From Dehalococcoidales bacterium (GTDB lineage Bacteria; Chloroflexota; Dehalococcoidia; Dehalococcoidales; RBG-16-60-22): 34,218 nt of DNA. Below the pieces are notes generated by a model, which had not been told where the DNA came from, did no database searches, and saw only the letters and a list, made by a program, of their open reading frames with translations. Where the stretch lies: positions 1 through 34,218 of the forward strand of contig JAFGOC010000124.1 of the NCBI GenBank assembly GCA_016926705.1. The letters run 5' to 3'. Below, one piece after another: positions 1 through 7,609 of this stretch. The first letter of the stretch is position 1, and each line of letters opens with the position of its first letter. The position numbers and the translations under genes are program-made.

Positions 1-1046
1 ACGGTAAAGGTGGCGGTGAAATCGCCGTTGTTATCGGCTACAGTGGTGGCAATGGGGATATCATCATAATAAACACTGATAGTATGGCCGGGAATAAAGC
101 CGCTTCCGCTGACCGTCAACTCGCTGCCTGTTGTACCGATAGACTCGCTCAAGTTGGCCCCGGCGGTGACGGTGAACTGAATCACATCGGTATTGCCGGA
201 GTTATCCTGAGCCCTGACGACGTAGGTCATCGGTTTAAGGGGCGGCACATAAAAATCAATTTCAAAGCTGCCGTAATAATCGGTCTGGGCGACGGTTACA
301 GCGGTCGAGCCGAAGATAATAGTGACCACGCTGTGGCTGGCAAAGCCGGTTCCGCTGGCGTTTATCACGTCTCCGGCGGCAGCCGAACTCAAGTCAAGTA
401 TAAGTTCGGGCAGCACTTTGAACTGGATTTCCGCGCTGTTGCTGTAATCATTTGTAGCTGTAATATCATGTAGGCCGGCAGGACTGGGAGGGATGATGAA
501 CTCATGGGACAACGTGCCGGCGGAAGATGCCATTTCGGTGCCGATTTGATTTTGCGATAAGTTGGTGTAATAAAGGGTTACCGGCCTGCCGATGTGAAAG
601 CCGCTGCCGGAAATATTTATGGTGGTCCCGACATTACCTTCATAAACATCGAGGGCCAATTCGGCGGCTTCAACGGTGAAGTAGTTCCGGGCCAGCATTG
701 AGGTGGAAGTTGTCTCGCTCCTGACTTCTACCCAGTGTTGCCCTGGAGTCGTGCCGGCAGGCACGGAAAAACTGACGGAGAAAATGCCGTCATCCGGCAC
801 GATCAACGGACTGTTTGCCATTTCGGTATTATCAAAGAAAATATGGATATTATCGCCTCTATAAGAATCGAAAACGGTGCCGCTGACGGTAACGGTAATA
901 CCGGTGGGTCCGGAGTTGGGAGTAAGCGTGATAACCGGCGCGGCCAGGACCGGAGAAGAGGGTATGAAAACGGAGACTAATAGTGTGACTAACGCCAGCG
1001 GGATAAGATATTGGAAGCTTTTAACCGGGCGTATCCGTTTTTTCAT
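1..1046 (-). CDS. Secreted IPT/TIG-like repeat surface protein, C-terminus beyond the window (partial)
   Basis: The reverse strand is open from ATG at 1046 to the left edge: MKKRIRPVKSFQYLIPLALVTLLVSVFIPSSPVLAAPVITLTPNSGPTGITVTVSG..., a signal peptide followed by repeated 'G(T/S)xxxxSGxGF' Ig/IPT-like units. SD AAGGAGG lies upstream. Not in the ORF track because no stop lies in the window. Confidence 0.8.
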   Translation of the reverse strand, partial: MKKRIRPVKSFQYLIPLALVTLLVSVFIPSSPVLAAPVITLTPNSGPTGITVTVSGTVFDSYRGDNIHIFFDNTEMANSPLIVPDDGIFSVSFSVPAGTTPGQHWVEVRSETTSTSMLARNYFTVEAAELALDVYEGNVGTTINISGSGFHIGRPVTLYYTNLSQNQIGTEMASSAGTLSHEFIIPPSPAGLHDITATNDYSNSAEIQFKVLPELILDLSSAAAGDVINASGTGFASHSVVTIIFGSTAVTVAQTDYYGSFEIDFYVPPLKPMTYVVRAQDNSGNTDVIQFTVTAGANLSESIGTTGSELTVSGSGFIPGHTISVYYDDIPIATTVADNNGDFTATFT

Positions 1047-1109
1047 GCCGACCTCCTTAATAAGGAGCTCCTCTGGCTGGTCTGGCGGGTCTTTATTATC
1101 TGACTCCTC

Positions 1110-1316
1110 TCACCTAATCAGTCGTTTTCTGGCGCCGCGACTGGGATTGTAAGTACCGGCGAAGTTATCAAGTACATCTTTATTAATAAGCCACGTATTG
1201 TGGATTTTATTAGCGGGGAGGTCGCCCTGGCGGCAAAGCCTTTTTACCGTTTCCGGGTGTATTTTAAGTCGACGGCCGGCCTCGAGAACATTTAAATAGT
1301 CATCTAATATAGCCAT
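1110..1316 (-). CDS. Excisionase/MerR-like helix-turn-helix DNA-binding protein
   Basis: 68 aa: DYLNVLEAGRRLKIHPETVKRLCRQGDLPANKIHNTWLINKDVLDNF, a typical HTH_17/excisionase-type pattern. Confidence 0.75.
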   Translation of the reverse strand: MAILDDYLNVLEAGRRLKIHPETVKRLCRQGDLPANKIHNTWLINKDVLDNFAGTYNPSRGARKRLIR

Positions 1317-1358
1317 GACACTCCGTCAATACTAAATTAATATTGCTTTAACAAAGCA

Positions 1359-1387
1359 ATTATAACATTGGTAGACATAAAAGTCAA
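1359..1387 (-). promoter_or_regulatory. Sigma70-type promoter for the HTH gene (TTGACT-N17-TATAAT)
   Basis: Minus strand: -35 TTGACT (1387-1382), 17-nt spacer, -10 TATAAT (1364-1359). The palindrome ATTGCTTT-AAC-AAAGCAAT (1342-1360) covers the expected +1. Confidence 0.75.
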
Positions 1388-1484
1388 GTAAAATAAAGGG
1401 AAAAATAAACTAATAACAATCTACTAAAATATGGGATGGCTTGATCAATCCGGAGTATTATTTATTGATTGAAGGAAGAGTATA

Positions 1485-1937
1485 TTAGTCGGGGCTTTCG
1501 TTGTTAACGTTGAAGATACGCCACAAATCATTAAAAAACGATAGTTCTATAGTGAGATACGATGTCTTTTCCCAGAAATCGCCTTGGTTGTTATAATCGA
1601 CGCTTGAAAATAGGGTGATGTCAAGCAGGGCTCTGGTATCACTCTCCTCAACGATGAAAATATCCTCGATGATAACCTCGCCCGTGTATTCCCCCACGCT
1701 GCTGGCATAAAGGTTCTGAATAGCTTCATCGTCGGGATATATAGGTCCTGATGGGTCCATGGAATTGAGTAGGGCTTCTACATCGGTATCGAAAATGGCA
1801 TCGTAATAGCGGTAAATAGCTTCTTTATAGAGCTCTACATCATTGATTTCCGACTGGCCGCCGGTGACTGCAGAACATGAGGTGAAAACCAGTACCGGTA
1901 ATATAAAGCATAAGATAATTGTTATCAGTTTTTTCAC
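1485..1937 (-). CDS. Putative lipoprotein, NTF2-like
   Basis: VKKLITIILCFILPVLVFTSC lipobox signal; GTG start at 1937 preceded by AAGGAG. The ORF track start at 1979 is an in-frame upstream extension. Confidence 0.6.
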   Translation of the reverse strand: MKKLITIILCFILPVLVFTSCSAVTGGQSEINDVELYKEAIYRYYDAIFDTDVEALLNSMDPSGPIYPDDEAIQNLYASSVGEYTGEVIIEDIFIVEESDTRALLDITLFSSVDYNNQGDFWEKTSYLTIELSFFNDLWRIFNVNNESPD

Positions 1938-2049
1938 TGAACTAAGCTCCTTAACAGGTCGGTTGAATAAATACCTCAATCAGTTATATCCTATACTCTT
2001 TTATATTTCAGGTCAATTATTTCTAAAGTAAAAAGGCGACAAAAAGGAG

Positions 2050-2079
2050 TTGACTAAACTAGAACATATGTACTAATAT
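2050..2079 (+). promoter_or_regulatory. Candidate promoter of the phage-like operon (TTGACT-N18-TAATAT)
   Basis: -35 at 2050-2055, -10 at 2074-2079, just upstream of the SD (AGAGGAGA) and ATG 2107. Confidence 0.6.
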
Positions 2080-2106
2080 TGTCATGTTTGGTTTAAGAGG
2101 AGAGCG

Positions 2107-2442
2107 ATGGTTTTGGAGACCCGTGAGATTGGCGGAGCTGACCTGGAAGAAGCACAGGAGCGCGAAAACCGCGAGCCTCGAGACTTTAAGCCTGAATACT
2201 GTAACTACCGCGATGAAGGCTGCGAGTACGCCAAGTCCTGCTTGGAATGTCCTTTTCCGCAATGCATTTACGATGAGCCGAGGGGCCGGCAGCGCTGGCT
2301 TAAAAAAGCGCGTGACAAAAAAATTAGGAAGCTTTACAGGACCGGCAAGAAGGTCAAGGAACTGTCAGGCCTCTTCGGGGTAAGTCCGCGGACAATTCAG
2401 AGAGCACTGGGAGGCAGTGAGTCTTTAGAAAATGGTAGTTAA
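2107..2442 (+). CDS. Cys-rich helix-turn-helix protein, first gene of the phage-like operon
   Basis: Cys cluster CNYRDEGCEYAKSCLECPFPQC, then resolvase-like HTH (IRKLYRTGKKVKELSGLFGVSPRTIQRAL). Confidence 0.7.
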   Translation: MVLETREIGGADLEEAQERENREPRDFKPEYCNYRDEGCEYAKSCLECPFPQCIYDEPRGRQRWLKKARDKKIRKLYRTGKKVKELSGLFGVSPRTIQRALGGSESLENGS

Positions 2443-2467
2443 TCTGGGTAAAAAGGAGCGGAAAACG

Positions 2468-3856
2468 ATGAATGAGTTAGTCGTTGCACAGCTGTCGCGC
2501 ATGGAGACCGACAGGTTAAAGGGATATAAGGAGCTGCTTGATTTCTATTACGGTAAGCAGTGGGAGACCAAAAGCAGGCGGAACGAGCGGCGCCTGACCT
2601 TTAACTACGCCAAGGTATTCATTGAGAAGGTGACGTCCTATTTGATGGGGGGCATGAGCTTTGCCGTCGACCCGGGCGAGGACTCGGACAGGGCACGGGA
2701 TGGTGCCCGTCGGGCCGAAACGGCGCTAAAGAGGGTCTATAGCGAGAATTATCTGGAGCAGCTCGACCTGGAGACGGAGATAGACTGCGCCGCGCTGGGG
2801 GACGGGTGCTACAAGGTCACCTGGGACGCCGCAGAAAAGCGGGTGAGGGTGACGGCGCCCGACGTTCAGGGCATTTACGCCTGGAGCGCCGGTGACGATA
2901 CGTCGCGACTCTGGCGGGTGGCTGCCCGGTACCAGCTTTCCCGGGAGGAGGTTGAATACCTCCACGGTATAAAGAGTAAGAACAAAACGGCGGTTATCGT
3001 CGAGATATGGACGGAACGGGACTTCGAACTATATATGGACAACGCGTTATTCGAAGCCAAGGTCAATCCCTATGGCTTTATCCCGTTCGTGATTTTCCCC
3101 AACCTGCGGGAGCCCAAGAAGTTCTGGGGGGTATCCGACCTGCCGCAGGTAATGGAAAGCCAGCGCGAGCTGAATCGTTCTATGAGCCAGCTATCACGCA
3201 TCCTGGAGCTGTCCGGGAACCCCATCGCGGTATTGGAAAACGTGGAGGAGTCAGAAGATATCGCCGTCAGACCGGGAGCGGTGTGGAATATACCGGAGGA
3301 TGCCAAGGCTTACTTGCTGGACCTGCTGCAGGGGGGCGGCGTCAACTTGCATATTAATTATATCGACCTCGTTTATCGCGCCATGCACGACCTCTCCGAA
3401 TCGCCGCGGTCGGCTTTCGGGGGTGTCGAAAGGGACATGTCCGGCGTGGCGTTGGAAATAGAGCTCCAGCCGCTGCTTCAAAAAGTGGCGCGCAAGAGGA
3501 TTATCCGCACCGCCGCCTATAACCGGCGAAATGAGATGATTTTGAAGCTGCTGGAGAAGTTCGGTGGCGAGGACTTCAGCGGGAGGGGGCAACTGAAGGT
3601 GGTGTGGGGCCCGGTACTGCCCAGGGACATAGAGTCCAGAGTCAACAGCGAGCAGGTAATGGTGCAAACGGGTATGCATTCCCGTCGTACGGCGATGGGG
3701 GAAATTGGCGTGGCAGACCCGGACTGTGAATTTAAGAAATGGCTGGAAGAAAGAGAGTCCATTCTAAAGATGAATAAAGAACTCAATGCCAGGGCCGGCA
3801 GGAACGGAGCGAGAGAGAGTGCGGCAACGTCGCGTACGGAGGGCATTGAGGAGTAA
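2468..3856 (+). CDS. Phage portal protein (SPP1 gp6-like)
   Basis: YYGKQWE...RRLTFNYAKVFIEKVTSYLMGG..., NPYGFIPFVIFPN, DLPQVMESQRELNRSMSQLSRILELSGNPIAVLEN, typical of portal proteins. ATG 2468 has SD AAAAGGAG; 2432 is an in-frame upstream start. Confidence 0.85.
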   Translation: MNELVVAQLSRMETDRLKGYKELLDFYYGKQWETKSRRNERRLTFNYAKVFIEKVTSYLMGGMSFAVDPGEDSDRARDGARRAETALKRVYSENYLEQLDLETEIDCAALGDGCYKVTWDAAEKRVRVTAPDVQGIYAWSAGDDTSRLWRVAARYQLSREEVEYLHGIKSKNKTAVIVEIWTERDFELYMDNALFEAKVNPYGFIPFVIFPNLREPKKFWGVSDLPQVMESQRELNRSMSQLSRILELSGNPIAVLENVEESEDIAVRPGAVWNIPEDAKAYLLDLLQGGGVNLHINYIDLVYRAMHDLSESPRSAFGGVERDMSGVALEIELQPLLQKVARKRIIRTAAYNRRNEMILKLLEKFGGEDFSGRGQLKVVWGPVLPRDIESRVNSEQVMVQTGMHSRRTAMGEIGVADPDCEFKKWLEERESILKMNKELNARAGRNGARESAATSRTEGIEE

Positions 3857-3873
3857 AAAGCAGGAGGCGAAAC

Positions 3874-4356
3874 ATGGATGAAACAAAGGGAAAGGTCGAA
3901 GGGGAAAATAATACCGACGGCGAAATCGATAGCCTGAAACTGGAGAACGATACGTTGCGGTGCGAGCTGAAAGCCGCTAGCGATAAAATCACCGGACTGG
4001 AAAAGTCGCTTGTCGAAAAAGACGTCGAGATAGCATCGGCCAGGCAGTCGCTGGAAGAGTCCACGGCCAGATTGGAGGAAATGAAAACGTCTCTGGACGG
4101 TGCCGCGGTGGCTTACAAAGAACTGGCGGCGCAGGCGAACCCGGGACCCGTGGCCGGGATGATTGAAGGCGTGACCATCGAGGAGATAAAAGAGTCGGTG
4201 GAAAATGCGCGGGCGCTGGTGGAAAAGGTAAAGCAGGCAATCGGCGTGGAGAACAGCCTCATCAGGGTGCCGGCGGGCGCGCCGCAGCGTACCGCCCCCG
4301 ACCTTTCGACTTTATCTCCTAGAGAAAAAATAAAGTACGGTATGGAAAGTGGCTAA
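3874..4356 (+). CDS. Putative phage scaffolding protein
   Basis: Highly charged coiled-coil protein directly between portal and major capsid genes. Confidence 0.6.
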   Translation: MDETKGKVEGENNTDGEIDSLKLENDTLRCELKAASDKITGLEKSLVEKDVEIASARQSLEESTARLEEMKTSLDGAAVAYKELAAQANPGPVAGMIEGVTIEEIKESVENARALVEKVKQAIGVENSLIRVPAGAPQRTAPDLSTLSPREKIKYGMESG

Positions 4357-4419
4357 TAAAAAATAAAGCAAAATAGACATAACAATTAAACATAATGTCT
4401 CTAAGAGGATAAACGAATC

Positions 4420-4478
4420 AGCTTCATCTTGAAGCTAAAACAACAAAAAAATTTTTTGTCAAAACGAATAAAACGAAT
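4420..4478 (+). repeat. Palindromes and direct repeats upstream of the capsid gene
   Basis: AGCTTCA-TCT-TGAAGCT (4420-4436), ACAAAAAAATTTTTTGT (4443-4459), tandem AAACGAAT (4462-4469 and 4471-4478). Confidence 0.7.
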
Positions 4479-4502
4479 ATTCATAACAGGAGGTAAATAC
4501 AA

Positions 4503-5423
4503 ATGGCTTTAACACTGGCAGAGGCAGCCAAGCTTTCCAATGATATGCTGATGCAGGGGGTGGTGGAGACTATCGTCAAGGACTCACCGGTGCTGCAAAG
4601 GCTGCCGTTCATAGAAATCGTGGGCAATGGGCTTACCTATAACCAGGAGAAGACCCTGCCGGATATCGACTTTTACGACGTGGGGGATACTTGGACGGAG
4701 TCCACGCCCACCTTCGAGCAGCTGACCGCAAACCTGAAAATCATGGGCGGCGACGCCGACGTGGACAACTTCCTCAAGTCCACGCGCAGCAATATCCAGG
4801 ACCTTGAGGCGGCGGTCATCGAACTAAAGGCCAAAGCGCTGCGGGATAAGTTCGAGGAGATATTCATCTACGGCAATGCCGCAATCAACGCCAAAGAGTA
4901 CGACGGATTGAGGAAACTGATTGACACCGGCGCCGCGGGCGAGCAGGTAATCGCCATGGACGATGACGGCGCTCCTCTGACACTGGCCAAGCTGGACGAG
5001 CTTATAGATGCGGTGAAAGGCGGCAAACCGGACATGCTCCTGATGAGCCGCCGCTCCAGACGCAAAATAAACAATCTGGTAAGGGCGGCAGGTGGCATGA
5101 CCGAGACCGACCGCGACCAGTGGGGCAACTTCGTGCAGCTTTGGGACAGCGTGCCTATCGGTGTAAACGACTGGATACTCGATACGCACGTGCTGACCGA
5201 CGGCGTGGAGACGGCCACAACCGGCGGCGACTGTTCCACTATTTACGCCTTGCAGTTCGGAGAAGGAGCTCTGTGCGGTCTTACCAGTCCGGGGCACCTG
5301 CAGGTGGAACCGGTAGGGGCGCTGGAGAACAAGGATGCCACACGGACGCGCGTCAAATGGTATGTGTCGCTGGCGCTTTTCAGCTCGATTAAGGCGGCGG
5401 CCCTTATCGGCGTCCAGGACTAG
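4503..5423 (+). CDS. Phage major capsid protein
   Basis: 306 aa MALTLAEAAKLSNDMLMQGVVETIVKDSPVLQRLPF...; follows portal and scaffold; strong SD AGGAGGT; fold-like organisation of HK97-type capsid proteins. Confidence 0.75.
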   Translation: MALTLAEAAKLSNDMLMQGVVETIVKDSPVLQRLPFIEIVGNGLTYNQEKTLPDIDFYDVGDTWTESTPTFEQLTANLKIMGGDADVDNFLKSTRSNIQDLEAAVIELKAKALRDKFEEIFIYGNAAINAKEYDGLRKLIDTGAAGEQVIAMDDDGAPLTLAKLDELIDAVKGGKPDMLLMSRRSRRKINNLVRAAGGMTETDRDQWGNFVQLWDSVPIGVNDWILDTHVLTDGVETATTGGDCSTIYALQFGEGALCGLTSPGHLQVEPVGALENKDATRTRVKWYVSLALFSSIKAAALIGVQD

Positions 5424-5442
5424 ACCAAGTTTAAAAATGCAT

Positions 5443-5465
5443 GGGGGAGGGTTTGTCCCTCCCCC
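5443..5465 (+). promoter_or_regulatory. GC-rich hairpin between capsid gene and next gene
   Basis: GGGGGAGGG-TTTGT-CCCTCCCCC perfect 9-bp stem with no T tract. Confidence 0.7.
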
Positions 5466-5481
5466 TTCAAAGGAGGGAAAA

Positions 5482-5982
5482 ATGAATAAACATGATACGG
5501 CCAGATGGCGGTGCCGGTTCCTGCTAAGCAAGTACCGGGAGGATGCCGGGATGTATGAAGACGGTAAATTCCAACAGTTCTGCAGACCTTACGAAGTCAT
5601 CTACGGGGAAGGGAACTGCTTGCTTAATACTGGCATCGACGAGATGTGGGACCTTATCTGTGGGGACTCGGCCAACCACTTTAACGAGGCGGGGACGCAG
5701 ATAGGGGTGGGAGACAGCGCCACGGCCGCCGACGCTACCCAGATGGACCTGCAGGCGGCTACCAATAAGACCTACAAAGGCATGGACAGTGGCTATCCGA
5801 TATCGACGGCACAAAAGGCCACGTTCAAGGCAAGCTTCGGGCCGAGTGAGGCCAACTACACCTGGAACGAGTGGGTGGTGAAACAGGCGGCCAGCGGAAA
5901 ATGCCTGAACCGCAAAGTGGAAAGCTTGGGGACGAAAACGGGAGGCACATGGACGTTGCAGGTGGAAATAACGCTGGCATAA
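5482..5982 (+). CDS. Phage structural/tail-associated protein
   Basis: In-frame ATG at 5482 with SD AAAGGAGGG; MNKHDTARWRCRFLLSKYREDAGMYEDGKF...; position within the structural operon. The ORF track start at 5335 overlaps the capsid gene. Confidence 0.55.
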   Translation: MNKHDTARWRCRFLLSKYREDAGMYEDGKFQQFCRPYEVIYGEGNCLLNTGIDEMWDLICGDSANHFNEAGTQIGVGDSATAADATQMDLQAATNKTYKGMDSGYPISTAQKATFKASFGPSEANYTWNEWVVKQAASGKCLNRKVESLGTKTGGTWTLQVEITLA

Positions 5983-6025
5983 GACGTTAGTATGTTCTTA
6001 AGCCAAGCAAGCAGAGGGATAAAAA

Positions 6026-6919
6026 ATGTCAGAGCTAACGGTTTACGCGACTTCATTGGACGGTCATATAGAAAAGAGCGACTCTAGTTATTCCACCGCT
6101 CATGGTGCCTCAAACGGCGATACCGTTAACGCAACCGCAAATTATATACAAACTTATAACGGCTATTGGTCGAATAAATACTGGATTGACAGGGGTTATC
6201 TTTATTTTGACACTTCAGCCCTTGGTGCCGGGGTTACTATTACCGCAGCAACGTTATCTCTTTATGGATACACAAAGGGTAACGCCAATCCCGGGCAATC
6301 TGACCTCGGTATTTTCCACGGGAGTTTCGATACACCGAATGACGGGCTGGCGCTTGCCGACTACGGTGCTATTCTTGGTTGCATCACTCTTGGGGCGGAC
6401 AGTTATTATGACTATACCTCGTTCTCTTTATCCGCTTACAACGACAAAGCTCTCAATGCCACAGGCATTGGCTGGATAAACAAGACCGGAATAACTAAAT
6501 TTGCCTTGAGACTCAAGGGCGATGTAGATGTATCAACACCAACCGGAGATAACTATGTTTATCCCTATTCATCCGAGGCAGGCGAGGGTTATAAACCCAA
6601 GCTGGTAATAACGTATACGACGGGAGAGTTAAAAACGTCCGGGGATAGCGGCAATGGAGTGGAAGTAACATCCTTAAGAGGGCTGGAAAACATCGAAACT
6701 GGCATCGGTATTGAGCAAAGTCAAACAGGAGCAGTCATATTTTCTGATGACATAGGGAGTGGTTTGGAAATCGGAGGGCTGCTGAAAGGCCTTTTCGGCC
6801 AGGACCAGGGGAATGGAATCGATAAAATTAAACTTTTATCAAGCAAGGCGGGACAGGATTTACAGCTGCATAGTCACCAGGGGCATGTGGGCATTCCGCA
6901 TAAGGAGGTAAAATTATGA
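6026..6919 (+). CDS. Putative phage fibre/decoration protein with DNRLRE-like beta domain and degenerate C-terminal repeats
   Basis: 'RGYLYFDTSALGAGVTITAATLSLYGY' resembles DNRLRE-type domains; C-terminus repeats DxGxG[IVL][ED]. Confidence 0.55.
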   Translation: MSELTVYATSLDGHIEKSDSSYSTAHGASNGDTVNATANYIQTYNGYWSNKYWIDRGYLYFDTSALGAGVTITAATLSLYGYTKGNANPGQSDLGIFHGSFDTPNDGLALADYGAILGCITLGADSYYDYTSFSLSAYNDKALNATGIGWINKTGITKFALRLKGDVDVSTPTGDNYVYPYSSEAGEGYKPKLVITYTTGELKTSGDSGNGVEVTSLRGLENIETGIGIEQSQTGAVIFSDDIGSGLEIGGLLKGLFGQDQGNGIDKIKLLSSKAGQDLQLHSHQGHVGIPHKEVKL

Positions 6920-7503
6920 ATTTAACGGAAATGATAGCACTCGTCAGGCAGGACCTTCATGACGAGGACGCAGAGAATTATAGATGGACAGATGGAGAAC
7001 TCACGAGACACATTAACCGGGCGGTGGGGGAGTTATCCGAGAGCTTACCCCTGCCGGCAAAGGCCACGCTGCCCACTACCATGGGCTCGAGGGAACTGGA
7101 CATATCCGGGCTGAACGACCGTATCATGGTGGTGGCGGTGGAGTACAAAACGGATGTCAATCCGCCCGATTATCAGCAGTTTTCTATCTGGGGGCAAACA
7201 CTGACGATATTAAGCGGGAGCCTGCCGGACGGCTCCAACTGCAGTGTATACTACGGCGCGAGGCATACGCTGGATGCGCAGGGCACGACAATCCCGGGTA
7301 AATATGAAGACCTTGTAGCGGGAGGCGCCTGCGGATATGCGGCCGTTGAGCTGGCAGTTTACTCCATCAACAGGGTGAACGTTGGTGGCTCGATAACACC
7401 GGGAGAGTTACTTGAGTGGGGTAACCAGAGGCTAAAGCATTTCCGGAGAGAACTCAAGCGCCTGGGCCGCAGGAACCATGTCAGTATTAACGCGCTTTAC
7501 TAG
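6916..7503 (+). CDS. Phage head-tail adaptor/connector-like protein
   Basis: MNLTEMIALVRQDLHDEDAENYRWTDGELTRHINRAVGELSESLPLPAKATL..., typical of gp6-like head-tail adaptors; 4-nt overlap with the previous gene. Confidence 0.6.
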   Translation: MNLTEMIALVRQDLHDEDAENYRWTDGELTRHINRAVGELSESLPLPAKATLPTTMGSRELDISGLNDRIMVVAVEYKTDVNPPDYQQFSIWGQTLTILSGSLPDGSNCSVYYGARHTLDAQGTTIPGKYEDLVAGGACGYAAVELAVYSINRVNVGGSITPGELLEWGNQRLKHFRRELKRLGRRNHVSINALY

Positions 7504-7609
7504 CACTACTTCTCTAATATCGCCAGGACCACTGATTTCGGACTGTAGTCCTGAAGGGCAATAATTAAAATATAAGATACAATAACCATGAGTTCTAAAG
7601 GATGATAAG

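Noticed and set aside
84-1152. Plus-strand ORFs 84-473, 735-980 and 877-1152
   Set aside because: Antisense to the continuous minus-strand surface-protein frame with signal peptide and SD; low-complexity, unlike real proteins.
3251-3846. Minus-strand ORFs opposite portal
   Set aside because: Shadow ORFs from biased codon usage.
4456-4483. TTGTCA-N16-TATTCA as a capsid-specific promoter
   Set aside because: The predicted +1 would fall inside the Shine-Dalgarno sequence of the capsid gene; more likely chance in AT-rich DNA.
4824-5531. 235-aa minus-strand ORF opposite the capsid gene
   Set aside because: Antisense shadow of the GC-rich capsid coding frame; no SD or recognisable domain.
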